Positions 44,141-53,715 of a DNA stretch of 64,000 bases are shown here, piece after piece. The number at the start of each line of letters is the position of its first letter. Position 1 is the stretch's first letter. A program made the position numbers and the translations under genes. The notes under the pieces were generated by a model that had not been told where the DNA came from, made no database searches, and saw only the letters and a list, made by a program, of their open reading frames with translations. This DNA is from Phytophthora sp. 'mugwort' (lineage: Eukaryota; Oomycota; Peronosporomycetes; Peronosporales; Peronosporaceae), in NCBI GenBank assembly GCA_033558025.1, contig JAUCEF010000017.1, positions 496,001 through 560,000 on the forward strand, in the 5' to 3' direction.

Positions 44141-45722
44141 CTACCTCCATTCGAAAAAAACGACCGATTAAAAAAGGTGCATAGATCCGCTTAACAACTG
44201 CAATATTAGTTATGCAGAGACTACCGCGCTGAAGGCGTCCTGCTTCCACTAGATCAGGTCAAATAATCGAGATCAGTTGGGATATTTTCTGACAGAGAGG
44301 GTGCAACAGCAGCACGTGTCTCGTAATACAACTGCGACTCACAAGGGTAACTTACCTTCACGCAGCAGCTTGGTCTTTTTGAAGGGAGTGATTCGGAAAT
44401 CATTTCCACCTTGGCGGTGCATTATGTGTCGCATCATGAGCTATAGAATCACAACGGTCTTGTTAAGCGTGACTGCAGTTGTTGATTCACAAGCCAGATG
44501 CACTTCCTCAATGAGCTCCGCAATGTTGTGTGTCAAAGTCTGGGACTGAAGCGCCTGGATACTTTTGAAGAAGCCCGTGGCCACGGCATTAAGCCCAAGA
44601 CTCTGTGCTGGCTGGTTCGTAAGAGAGATATGCCAACCGTCACTGTCCAGCATCCACTACTTGAGGGTCGGTTGCGGCATATGGGGCCTTGCATCATCTT
44701 GCTGGATCTTGATGTTCATGTGCATTTCGTCACGCGGCCGTTTAGACTTAATGGCGGGGATGACATCCTCTACTGGCATTCTGCGCGAGGTCACTTTCGT
44801 CATGGAAACGGGTCTGAGCTCACATACACCTGCTGGACGGTTTACACTGGCGCGCTGCGTCGCATATTTCTCCACAATAGGCCAAATTCCGATCTTGCCG
44901 TCCCACTCGCCTCTTAGTCGTGCGACTGCACACAAGAACATCACCTTCATGATGTGCCGCTTGCTCTGGACGAACTCCACTGGCGGCTGTTCCTATGGCG
45001 TGTCGTCCTTGTCCGTGAACACGTACAGCTTCTCTCCGATCCTTCATGTAAAACGACTTCTCGTCAATGTGTACCACATCTAGCAGTGGATCGAAGAAGT
45101 GGCTTCCAGCAGAAGCTTGACGGACGTGCTCTGCGCAAAATTCCATGGGCGCAACCCTGTGTTTTTTTTTTGTGAGCAACGGGCGCGACTGCTTGAGCGC
45201 GCAGTGTAGGTAGCCATTTTTAAGCAGCTGCTGAATAAGATAGTAGCTCGTATTCGTTGCAAGCTGAAGCGTCAGCTGGTTCTTGCGATCCCCCACGGGG
45301 CCGCAAAGATGCGCTGGCAAAGTGTGGTGCGATCCATCTTCTTCCTCCCACATGTGCTCGCTCTGGACTCACGACGGCAGCCTTACGAGGACCCATGAAG
45401 TCGGAGACTTGGTGCCAAATGCGCGAAACGACCTTGCGCCCCAAGTGAAGCTCGTCTGCAATCCGCTGGAGGTCTCCGTGCTCGAGTCTTCCACGCTTGC
45501 TGTGGAGGAGAAGAGCCTCTCACACCGCTTGTCTCTCTTCGTTCGTTGCCTGCCGCATCGTGGATGGTCGAGTTTTGTCTTGAGTTTGAAAATGAGCGGG
45601 ACATGCAAACTTGACCGACGTGAAGCTCAAACTTGATGTGTCTGATATTTATTGATTTGGACAGGAATTTGTTCGAGCAGGTATACATATTGTTTGATCG
45701 GTCGTTTATTTCCGAGTGGGGG
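44141..45722 (-). mobile_element. Mariner-type transposon with TIRs
   Basis: A 1,582 bp element has inverted ends CTACCTCCATTCGAAAAAAA and, from 45722 on the minus strand, CCCCCACTCGGAAATAAACG. Both continue into the shared ACGACCGAT. TA lies outside both ends (44139-44140 and 45723-45724). The single transposase inside is on the minus strand. Ends are seen directly; arm similarity is interrupted by small indels. Confidence 0.75.
44380..45563 (-). pseudogene. Mariner-type DDE transposase, decayed
   Basis: Minus strand ATG near 45563 begins MRQATNEERQAV, then a TGA, then a HTH-like region (GDLQRIADELHLGRKVVSRI). The catalytic core shows VVHIDEKSFYM (first Asp, near 45065), NIKIQQDDARPHMP (second Asp, near 44690) and NQPAQSLGLNAVATGFFKSI (near 44600-44560). 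In the last, the expected S-P-D-L-N third-Asp block has become S-L-G-L-N, so the catalytic residue is lost. A shift near 45340 also breaks the frame. DD34D mariner architecture is inferred from order and spacing. Confidence 0.75.
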
Positions 45723-45897
45723 TACCGATTTCCTCCGCTTATAGTGGGCAACTTCATATAAGAGCGACCAATGATATTGCTGAGTTTTGAGGAACTCCTT
45801 AGTTCCACATATAAGCGACGTTGCAAACATATCGCATCGTTTCAACCAGTTGTATACCGGTAATTAACCGAGACGATCACCATTCATTGCCCAACCG

Positions 45898-46089
45898 ATG
45901 CAATCGGCCCCTCCTCGTACCCCCGCCGGAAAGCGCCTCGCTTCCTTTACAGCAAAGGAGAAGCTCAACGCTGCACGTGCGATAGAAGAGTCGATGGACG
46001 TTCGAAAGCTTATTAAGGAGCTGTTTCGTGACCTAAGCCCTGATGCCTACGAATCTCGGCGAAAGCTCCTTTTGGAACGGAATATATAA
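45898..46089 (+). pseudogene. Possible transposase HTH fragment
   Basis: A 63-codon frame contains KRLASFTAKEKLNAARAIEE, then KLIKELFRDLSPDAYESRRK, which has the look of a helix-turn-helix N-terminus of a Tc1/pogo-like transposase. The frame ends at 46089, and the following sequence shows coding-like residues in another frame (ADIAAAN) but no catalytic domain. Confidence 0.35.
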
Positions 46090-46287
46090 AAGATGCTTCG
46101 TGGCTTTACCGTACTTAATGAAGCTGATATCGCAGCTGCAAATTGATCGAAAGCTTACCAAATACTGCGCTATTGATGCACATGTTGGCGAAGTCGATCC
46201 GGATGACGACATGGGAAATGAAAAGTGATAATTTGTCAGTAATACGAATCTATACGACCAATAACTTCATTGGAACTGCTAACCGAA

Positions 46288-46645
46288 AAAATCACCCGTC
46301 GAAGTTACCACACAGACACGCTACAGGCCTGAAATAGCACAAGCAGTTAGATTAAATACTTGTGTAGCTGAATAAGAAAGCACAGCACCGTCGCTGCATC
46401 CATAGCAGTGATATCCTCGTTTGCACACGCCCATTTACCACCCATATTATAATTTCCATACCAAAATAATCCACCCATTGAAGTTAGCCCACAGACACGC
46501 TACAGACCTGAAGTTGCACACGCAGTTAGATTACATACTTATGTAGATGAATACGAAAGCACAGCGTCGTAGCTGCAGTCATCGCAGAGATGTCTCCGTG
46601 TGCGCGTGACCAATTGCCAACAGCTTATTTGACTGTGTGACTGTG
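46288..46645. repeat. Two-copy tandem repeat, 181 bp period
   Basis: Segments from about 46288 and 46469 share CACAGACACGCTACAG (at 46311 and 46492), GCAGTTAGATTA, ATACTT.TGTAG.TGAAT and AAAGCACAGC. The copies differ by scattered substitutions. No coding content was recognised. Confidence 0.8.
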
Positions 46646-48074
46646 ATAGAAGATGTGCTTAGTATTACCGTACACAATTTCTAAGTACACCTACGCTACT
46701 TTCGGTAATTACCGGTTACCGGAGCGTCACTTTTGGAGTGTGGTACCCTGTACCGGTACCTGACCTGTCCATAGTTATGAGGACGGCATAGTGGATATTA
46801 CTCTGTGGTCGCAAAACGCTGAATAGTGATAATCACTATTCAGAATAGTACAGTAATATGTAATATGCTTAACTATTTTGGATTTTACTGACAATCTGTG
46901 TGATTTGACCGATATTGGTTTGCCGGCAGTGTAGTGGTAAAGTGTTAGTTTTAATTAACCCTTTACGACAACCCCTACATGAACCAAAAAAGTATTAACG
47001 TGAAAATATTTTTCTGGAACTGCATCGGTTGTTGGAAAGGTAAGTATGTTTCGGCTGTCAATCGAATCAGCATTCGTCATTCGCGAGACCTCATCAATCT
47101 CCGACCTGAGCGGGTGCGAGAATCGTAGCCGAGGCAAATCCGAGCGGGCTGCCCGCCAAGCAGGGCCGCGTGGTATTTGCGTAGGCGAGCCCAGCGACGA
47201 GCTCACCAGCGAACGGACCCCTTGCCTGAATCGAAGCTAGTTTTCTAATGCGGGGGTCTGGGGTGCAACCTCCAGTATGCTCCGAGTAGAAGCTTCTGTG
47301 CGATTAATTCTTCTTTTCTGTTCTTTTCCTTATTTCGGCTGTGTGTCGTCTGTGCGATTCTGTCGTTCTCTGCATGTACACACTGTGGAGGATAATTGGG
47401 TATCGTGCAGGGGGATGAAAATTTGAAATATATTATCATCATTTTTAATGTAATATCACTGAGAAAGTTCAAGCAGGTTTTTGGGTGAAAAACGAGCTGA
47501 CAGGCCTAAGGGCCAATCTTTATTTGTCCATGATAAATATGAGATATATTATCACAATAGCCTCATCCTTTTGTTCTATTCACACAAATAGCAACTTGTG
47601 AAAGCAGCTAATCATAACATTGCAATAAAATCTTCAATTTCTGTTGTTTCAATAATATTTTTTGCACATCATGCTTTTGTGCGATTTGGACAAGTCATGT
47701 TCAGCCGGTCTATTCGCCATCTGTGCGCTGGATCGTGGCTTTGAATTCTGTAGCAGCATGGTGACCTGCAAATATCCATCATGTGCCGAGATCACTTCAC
47801 ATTGAGTGCAGAGACGATTTTACTATAATATTTAGACCCTGGGTATGTCGAACCTCAAGGAAAGGCAAACACAATAGACGTTAGAGTATCTGCTTAGGCC
47901 TGTGGGCGACAGTCGACAACGCGTGCTGCCGCCCGTTTGCTGTTAATTTTAATAGAGCAGGCCAGATTAAAGCCAGATGCAAAGCACAGATGATCGACAG
48001 CGTAGCGTTACTAGCTCGTGCAGCAAAAGACGACCAAAAATCTCCTCTATGCCACCAACGCCACCCGCAGTTCG
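46646..48074. other. Intergenic interval before the glucanase pair
   Basis: No convincing gene. A 49-codon plus frame begins at 46980 (MNQKSINVKIFFWNC) and a GTAAGT donor-like word lies at 47041, but no partner exon is seen. ACCGGTACC-type words cluster near 46705-46770. The stretch 47400-47880 is AT-rich. Confidence 0.4.
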
Positions 48075-48092
48075 TCTCACTTTCAATTTTCC
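48075..48092 (+). promoter_or_regulatory. Oomycete-type Inr/FPR core promoter
   Basis: TCTCACTTTCAATTTTCC fits the oomycete initiator (YTCAYTYY-like) followed by the flanking promoter region (CAWTTT-like). It lies about 110 bp upstream of the ATG at 48194. A related stretch precedes the second paralog at 50321-50338. Confidence 0.5.
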
Positions 48093-48193
48093 TGACTGGG
48101 CACCAAGTGATCTCACTTGTATTTCTACGGAAAATTTCTTCATCACTAACTGATTGTCTCACCCGCTGACTTTGTGGAAATTATACATCGACG

Positions 48194-49525
48194 ATGAAGC
48201 TTTTCTTCCCCAGCATCATCGCCACCGTCGTGCTTATGCTCAATGGAGATGCAGATGCCCTCAACGTCAAGGTACCCGGCGTCAATTACAACTCGCGCAA
48301 GGGTCCGGATTGGGCACCCGATAGCTCCAAGTGCAAGACCGCATCCGAGGTGCAGAAGGACATGTACGCATTAAAAGGTATCACGGATAAGGTCCGCATC
48401 TACTCGTTAGTGGACTGTAACCAGGCGGAACTCGTGCTGCCGGCTGCCAAGAATGCTGGACTCAAGGTGCACCTCGGTATCTGGACGACCAACAGCCACG
48501 ATTATCTTCTTCAGGAGAAGGCGAAGCTGGCCGGACTCATTAACAAGGGACTTTATGATAGCAACGTGATCGGCCTGCACGTCGGTAGCGAAACCATCTA
48601 CCGGAAGGAAATAACGGCAAACACGGCCATTAGCTACATGAACGAGATCCGCAGTTACATCCGCAGCCGGGGTAAAACCACCCCCGTTACGATCGCTGAT
48701 GTCATCGACGTCTATTACGCAAACCAGCAGTTGATCGACGTCGTTGACTACATTTCAGTGAACCAGTTTTCCTTCTGGGAGCGCTCGGATGTGAATGAGG
48801 GTGCGGCTGTGACTCTGGACCGCCTCAAGAGTCTGCGCGTTGCCGCGGCCAAAAAGAACAAGAAGGTTGTCATCTCGGAGGTTGGATGGAGCTCAGGTGG
48901 CTCGGACCCTGCCGCCGGTGTGGCGTCCCCCGCCAACCAGGCCAAGTTCTTCTCGGACTTCTTCCAGATGGCCCGCTCGCACAACTTTGACTACTACTGG
49001 TACGTCGCGTTTGACTCTAAGTGGCGTGTGGTCAACGGCGGCAAGGAAGTTGAGGCGGACTTCGGTATCTTTAAGGAGGATGACACGATGAAGAGCAACT
49101 TCCAACAGCTCACGATCGGCTGGAAAGACCCGCGTGCCATCCGCAACACTGGCACAAACCTGCTACTGTCTGAGAACGGCGGCAATGTTTACATGTCTGC
49201 CAAGTCGACCGACTGGCTGGTGCAGGAGCAGCAGGTGTGGTTCTTCGACTCGGCTACTCAGCAAGTGCGCTCGAAGAGCAGCGACCGCTGCCTAGACGCA
49301 TACCAGGGGTGGAACGGCGGTATCGTTCACGTGTACCGTTGCATGGACAGCGAGGTCAACCAGAAGTGGACATTCGAGACGTCGACAGGTAAGCTCAAGC
49401 ACGCGAAGCACCAGGGCTTCTGCTTGGACACGGACCCTAAACAAGGCAACAAGCTCCAGCTGTATGGATGCTCGCCGAACAACCCGAACCAGCAGTGGAG
49501 CGTGATCAACCCCGCCAACATTTGA
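48194..49525 (+). CDS. Secreted GH17 family glucanase with one ricin-type lectin module
   Basis: 443 residues, single exon. Residues 1-22 are a signal peptide (Lys then a hydrophobic core, likely cut after DADA). Residues 24-310 form a GH17 (beta-1,3-glucanase) barrel. GLHVGSE carries the general acid Glu133 and VISEVGW the nucleophile Glu229. WYVAFDSKWR is the conserved aromatic strand near the end. Residues 328-440 form a ricin B-type beta-trefoil with RCLDAY, FCLD and the Q-x-W motifs NQKW and NQQW, likely for carbohydrate binding. It would hydrolyse beta-1,3-glucans, either its own wall or plant callose. A close paralog follows 0.9 kb downstream in tandem. The frame ends at TGA exactly where the paralog continues into further lectin modules. 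Enzyme class is secure; substrate is inferred. Confidence 0.92.
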   Translation: MKLFFPSIIATVVLMLNGDADALNVKVPGVNYNSRKGPDWAPDSSKCKTASEVQKDMYALKGITDKVRIYSLVDCNQAELVLPAAKNAGLKVHLGIWTTNSHDYLLQEKAKLAGLINKGLYDSNVIGLHVGSETIYRKEITANTAISYMNEIRSYIRSRGKTTPVTIADVIDVYYANQQLIDVVDYISVNQFSFWERSDVNEGAAVTLDRLKSLRVAAAKKNKKVVISEVGWSSGGSDPAAGVASPANQAKFFSDFFQMARSHNFDYYWYVAFDSKWRVVNGGKEVEADFGIFKEDDTMKSNFQQLTIGWKDPRAIRNTGTNLLLSENGGNVYMSAKSTDWLVQEQQVWFFDSATQQVRSKSSDRCLDAYQGWNGGIVHVYRCMDSEVNQKWTFETSTGKLKHAKHQGFCLDTDPKQGNKLQLYGCSPNNPNQQWSVINPANI

Positions 49526-50320
49526 GAATCGGGGGATTTTTCAAAACTGTAGATGTCCCGTTAAAGGGGCAAGTTCCTTGTCCGTCAATCGGTCTGATCA
49601 CTATTGATCGTAGAACTCACGAAAATAATGCAAAAATTCGATGCCGCCTGTACGAGATTTCTACATACAGTAAGTATACTGTATTCGTTTCTGCCTTTCC
49701 TATTAAGAGTTTCAATAGTACCGGTACGTAGAAGTCGTAGGTGTATGGTAGTACTCGCAGCTCGCTGTCAAACCGCTCGTTGTGAAATATTTGTATCATT
49801 TTTCAGTTAACCCAGAGGTACGTGCTCTGCAGGTTGTGTTGTCGGTGGCTTGGCCGACTACAACAATTCACACCACGATGTCGCCATGGAGCCTGCAACC
49901 CATACGACTGGTCCATTAAAGCTCGCAATACAGACTCGCCAGCGTGACGTTGCACCGATGGTGAGAACCTAACGACGGACGTCGTGACGACATGATTGGA
50001 TGGTCGTACAGTGAAATATCCAGTCGGGGGTCGCTTCGTTGAGTGGAGCAGCATTTTGCCACCGAATCCTATCCAACAACGACAGGCCCCGCCAAACGCA
50101 AGGAACGATCGAAAGACGCAAGTACATGTAGTGAAGATGTGAATAGTAGCACGTTTCGCGGCTATCGGCGACCGTCGCGCACGTTTCGCAGATAGGGGTG
50201 TCAACTAAAGACAGATGGTCGGTCACGTGGTGGCCCAGATGGTCGGTATCATAAGGAATATCTTCTCTATGCCACCGACCCCAACTGCACGTGTCTGCTT
50301 CAGCTTCTGGCACTGAAGCT
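49526..50320. other. Intergenic spacer between glucanase paralogs
   Basis: No gene recognised in about 0.8 kb. The last part (50260-50340) shares CTCTATGCCACC and the following region with the upstream DNA of the first paralog, marking the duplicated promoter. Confidence 0.5.
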
Positions 50321-50338
50321 GTCACTCTCACTTTTATT
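50321..50338 (+). promoter_or_regulatory. Inr-like core promoter of second glucanase
   Basis: GTCACTCTCACTTTTATT resembles the initiator/flanking motif at 48075-48092 and sits about 90 bp before the ATG at 50420. It matches the FPR consensus less well than the first paralog. Confidence 0.4.
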
Positions 50339-50419
50339 AGCTGGACCTCACGTCTGTGCTGAAAAGTACTTTACTCGTTGGTTTGGTCATTTTGATCGCC
50401 TGTTGGTAGTATTTCCAAG

Positions 50420-52558
50420 ATGAAGCTCTTCCTGCCGACTCTCGTCGCCTCTGTGGTGCTCCTGATCAACGGTGGCGCTGACGCTCTTAACGTCAAGATG
50501 CCGGGTGTCAACTACAACTCGCGTAAGGGTCCGGATTGGGCACCTGATAGCTCCAAGTGTAAGACTGCGTCAGAGGTCCAGAAGGACATGCACGCGTTAA
50601 AAGGTATTACGGACAAAGTACGCCTTTACTCGCTGGTGGACTGTAACCAGGCGGAACTCGTGCTGCCGGCTGCCAAGAACGCTGGTCTGCAGGTTCATTT
50701 AGGCATTTGGACCACGGCCAGCCACGACTACCTGCTTCAAGAGAAGGCGAAGCTGGCTGGGCTTATTGACAAGGGACTCTATGACGATAATGTCATTGGC
50801 CTGCACGTAGGCAGCGAGACTGTTTACCGTAAGGAGATCAACGCCGACATAGCGATCAGCTACATGAAGGAAATCCGTGATTACATCCGGGGTCGTGGCA
50901 AGAACACACCTGTCACTATCGCCGATGTTATCGATATTTACTATGCCAACCAGCAACTCATCGACGCTGTGGACTACATTTCGGTGAACCAGTTCTCCTT
51001 CTGGGAGCGCGCCGACGTCAACGAAGGCGCAGCCATCACCCTCGACCGTCTGAAGAGCTTGCGTGTGGCTGCTGCCAACAAGGGCAAGAAGATCGTGATC
51101 TCAGAGACTGGATGGAGTTCAGGTGGCTCGGATCCTTCTGCCGGTGTAGCGTCCCCCGCCAACCAAGCCAAGTTCTTCTCGGATTTCTTCCAGATGGCAC
51201 GCTCGCACAACTTTGACTACTACTGGTACGTCGCGTTCGACTCCAAGTGGCGTGTGACCAATGGTGGCAAGGAAGTTGAGGCAGACTTTGGTGTATTCCA
51301 AGAGGATGATACGATGAAGAGCAACTTCCAGCAGCTCACGATCGGCTGGAAGGACCCGCGTGCCATCCGCAACGCCGGGACGAAGCTGATGTTATCCGAA
51401 AAAGACGGCAACGTTTACATGTCTGCCAAGTCGAACGACTGGCTAGTACAGGAGCAGCAGGTGTGGTTCTTCGACTCGGCTACGCAACAGGTGCGCTCAA
51501 AGAGCAGCGACCGCTGCCTAGACGCCTATCAGGCCTGGAACGGCGGTATTGTGCACGTATATCGTTGTGTTGACAACGAGATGAACCAGAAATGGACGTA
51601 TGACACGACGACTGGTCAACTGAAGCACGCCACCCACCAGGGCTTCTGCCTGGACCAGGATGTTGGACAGAGCAACAAGCTCCAACTCTACGGATGCTCG
51701 CCAAACAACCCGAACCAGCAATGGGGTGTCATAGACTCCAACGATATTTCGGACAGCTGGACCTTTTCGGACGGCTCGGTGCGCTTCTACACGATGGAAT
51801 CCTCAAAACCTTTCGCGCAGCTCGTTCGCAACGGTGATAACGTCGCGATCGCCTTTGGTGGCAGCAACGTAGCTGGTTCTCAATGGTTCTATGACTCGAA
51901 CACGCACCTTGTCAAGGTAAAGGACAGTAACATGTGTCTTGACGCTTACCAACCTTGGGATGGCGGTATCGTCCACGTATACGCTTGCAATGCGAACGAA
52001 GTGAACCAGCGCTGGATCCTGGACTCGGCTACGAACCAGTTGAAGCATGCGACCCATAACGGCTTCTGTCTAGACGCTGACCTGTCCGCTAACAACGGAG
52101 CTGGGAAGCTGCAGCTCTGGGGCTGTCACTTAAACAACAACAACCAGGTGTGGCGTATGATCCCGGCGTCTGCTATTGCTACCACTGTGCACGGCTCCCG
52201 CGTCAGCAACGCGTACCTGCAGCCAACCTCACAGGACACGGTCGTAGGAGCTACGTCGACGGGAAATTGGGCACAGCACTGGTTCTGGGACGCCAACTCG
52301 AACCACTTGATCTCCAAGATCAACGGACAGTGCTTGGACGCTTACGAGGCCTGGAACGGCGGCCGTGTGCACACGTACGCGTGCATCGCCACCGAGGGTA
52401 ACCAGAGGTGGAGCTACGACGCCACCAACCAGATGATCAAACACTTCAAGCACGCGGGTTTGTGTCTGGCTTTTGACAATTCCAATAACAAGCTGCTGCA
52501 GCTCAAGAGCTGCAACTCGGGAGACGACACGCAGCGCATTACCATCGAGGCTGCATAA
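50420..52558 (+). CDS. Secreted GH17 family glucanase with three ricin-type lectin modules
   Basis: 712 residues, single exon. Residues 1-443 align without gaps to the upstream paralog: signal peptide, GH17 barrel with Glu133 (HVGSE) and Glu229 (VISETGW), and lectin module 1. Module 2 (about 445-590) has MCLDAYQPWDGG, NQRW and NNQVW. Module 3 (about 595-712) has QCLDAYEAWNGG and NQRW, but its last Q-x-W is replaced (TQRIT), so one sugar-binding repeat may be lost. The tandem lectins should raise avidity for polymeric glycans. Codon third positions are GC-rich, unlike the transposon half of the window. Function as a secreted beta-1,3-glucanase is well supported; a role on host callose versus own wall is inferred. 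Confidence 0.92.
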   Translation: MKLFLPTLVASVVLLINGGADALNVKMPGVNYNSRKGPDWAPDSSKCKTASEVQKDMHALKGITDKVRLYSLVDCNQAELVLPAAKNAGLQVHLGIWTTASHDYLLQEKAKLAGLIDKGLYDDNVIGLHVGSETVYRKEINADIAISYMKEIRDYIRGRGKNTPVTIADVIDIYYANQQLIDAVDYISVNQFSFWERADVNEGAAITLDRLKSLRVAAANKGKKIVISETGWSSGGSDPSAGVASPANQAKFFSDFFQMARSHNFDYYWYVAFDSKWRVTNGGKEVEADFGVFQEDDTMKSNFQQLTIGWKDPRAIRNAGTKLMLSEKDGNVYMSAKSNDWLVQEQQVWFFDSATQQVRSKSSDRCLDAYQAWNGGIVHVYRCVDNEMNQKWTYDTTTGQLKHATHQGFCLDQDVGQSNKLQLYGCSPNNPNQQWGVIDSNDISDSWTFSDGSVRFYTMESSKPFAQLVRNGDNVAIAFGGSNVAGSQWFYDSNTHLVKVKDSNMCLDAYQPWDGGIVHVYACNANEVNQRWILDSATNQLKHATHNGFCLDADLSANNGAGKLQLWGCHLNNNNQVWRMIPASAIATTVHGSRVSNAYLQPTSQDTVVGATSTGNWAQHWFWDANSNHLISKINGQCLDAYEAWNGGRVHTYACIATEGNQRWSYDATNQMIKHFKHAGLCLAFDNSNNKLLQLKSCNSGDDTQRITIEAA

Positions 52559-53715
52559 GGCAAGTGCGTCTCGTGCCACAGATCGTAGCCTGTTGGACAA
52601 TTTTGAACCGTGGCTGAGTGAAATGCTTGGACAATAAATCCAAATACACAGAGTGAACCATTTATCTGGCATATACTACTACAACTTACCGTGTTAAACC
52701 AAAATTGTCGGAGTGCCGAAAAGCTGCTAATTGTCTGGTGCATGAGAGCGGCGCAGTAAATTTCGGAGGTTTTCACTATACTTTAAATAAATTCCATTTA
52801 AGGTTTGATCCTGTATGTCTTGCGAGCTTATTCGCTAAAAGCTCTAATTTACTGAGTACATCCATGCCACCAGGTTTACAGTGTTGTGGAAGACTAACAT
52901 AAAATTAGACGTAAAGGGCTGCCGTTTAACGGAGCAAGATCCAAAATTAGAATTGCGTCCGTAGTTTTCAATTTTCTCGAATACGTTCTGATCTACGGCG
53001 CCATGGCCGTCATGCTGACCCATACCCCACGAATATAATGATTAATGCCATGCGATGAATATTTATACATTTAGAGATCTGCGTTAGACAGCCATGCAAA
53101 GGTTTTTAGCCCGGCCCGGAGGAGCAATGCTGCGCTTGATCAAAATAGTATAATCTTTAAGCTTGTCAATTGCTGCGACGTGGAGACGCACGAACAGGCA
53201 CTAACGACTACAGCAATTGATGGCTGCTGTAACGTCGTCCAAAGAATTTCGACTGCAATCGGTTGAGCTGAGTGATCCCTTGGAACGCAGTCTGAGCGAA
53301 TTCTTCCAGACTCGAGATTGACACAAGTTTTTTTTTGTGCTCAGCGCTTTCTTCGCATGAGCAGGAATAAACACGTGTTCGTAGCCTTTGTAGTGCGTTC
53401 TCCTGGTACACGGCACAGGTGGGTTGCATACCGCTTCACCGAAGCAATTAGCTGGAATTTCGGCTGGCACGCCGACATCGTCCAAGTAGCACAAGGGGAC
53501 TGAGGTGCTAGTGTGCACCTCAGGTTTCTTGAAATACATGTATTAATACTCATGTAAAATGTTTCTGCAATACGTAATATGACAGTAATATGATGGATAG
53601 ATCATCCTAAGAAAGTGCGACTTCAACTTAGAGAACATTTGTAACCCTCTTACTTCTGTCTGATAGGTCAAAATCTTTTATGACCATATTTCCCCCCTTG
53701 ACTCAAAGCAACATC
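52559..53715. other. Intergenic interval
   Basis: About 1.15 kb. A 34-codon frame at 53219-53323 (MAAVTSSKEFRLQSVELSD) and a 61-codon frame at 53318-53503 are adjacent, but no splice signal or family links them. The words AATAAA (52635) and TAAATAAATT (52786) may be 3' processing signals of the glucanase. Confidence 0.4.

Noticed and set aside
46980..47240. Possible exon with GTAAGT donor at 47041
   Set aside because: No second exon with a matching frame or any domain could be identified.
53219..53503. Small frames between glucanase and PLAA as a secreted effector gene
   Set aside because: No signal peptide, RxLR-type motif, splice site or family resemblance; both frames are short enough to occur by chance.
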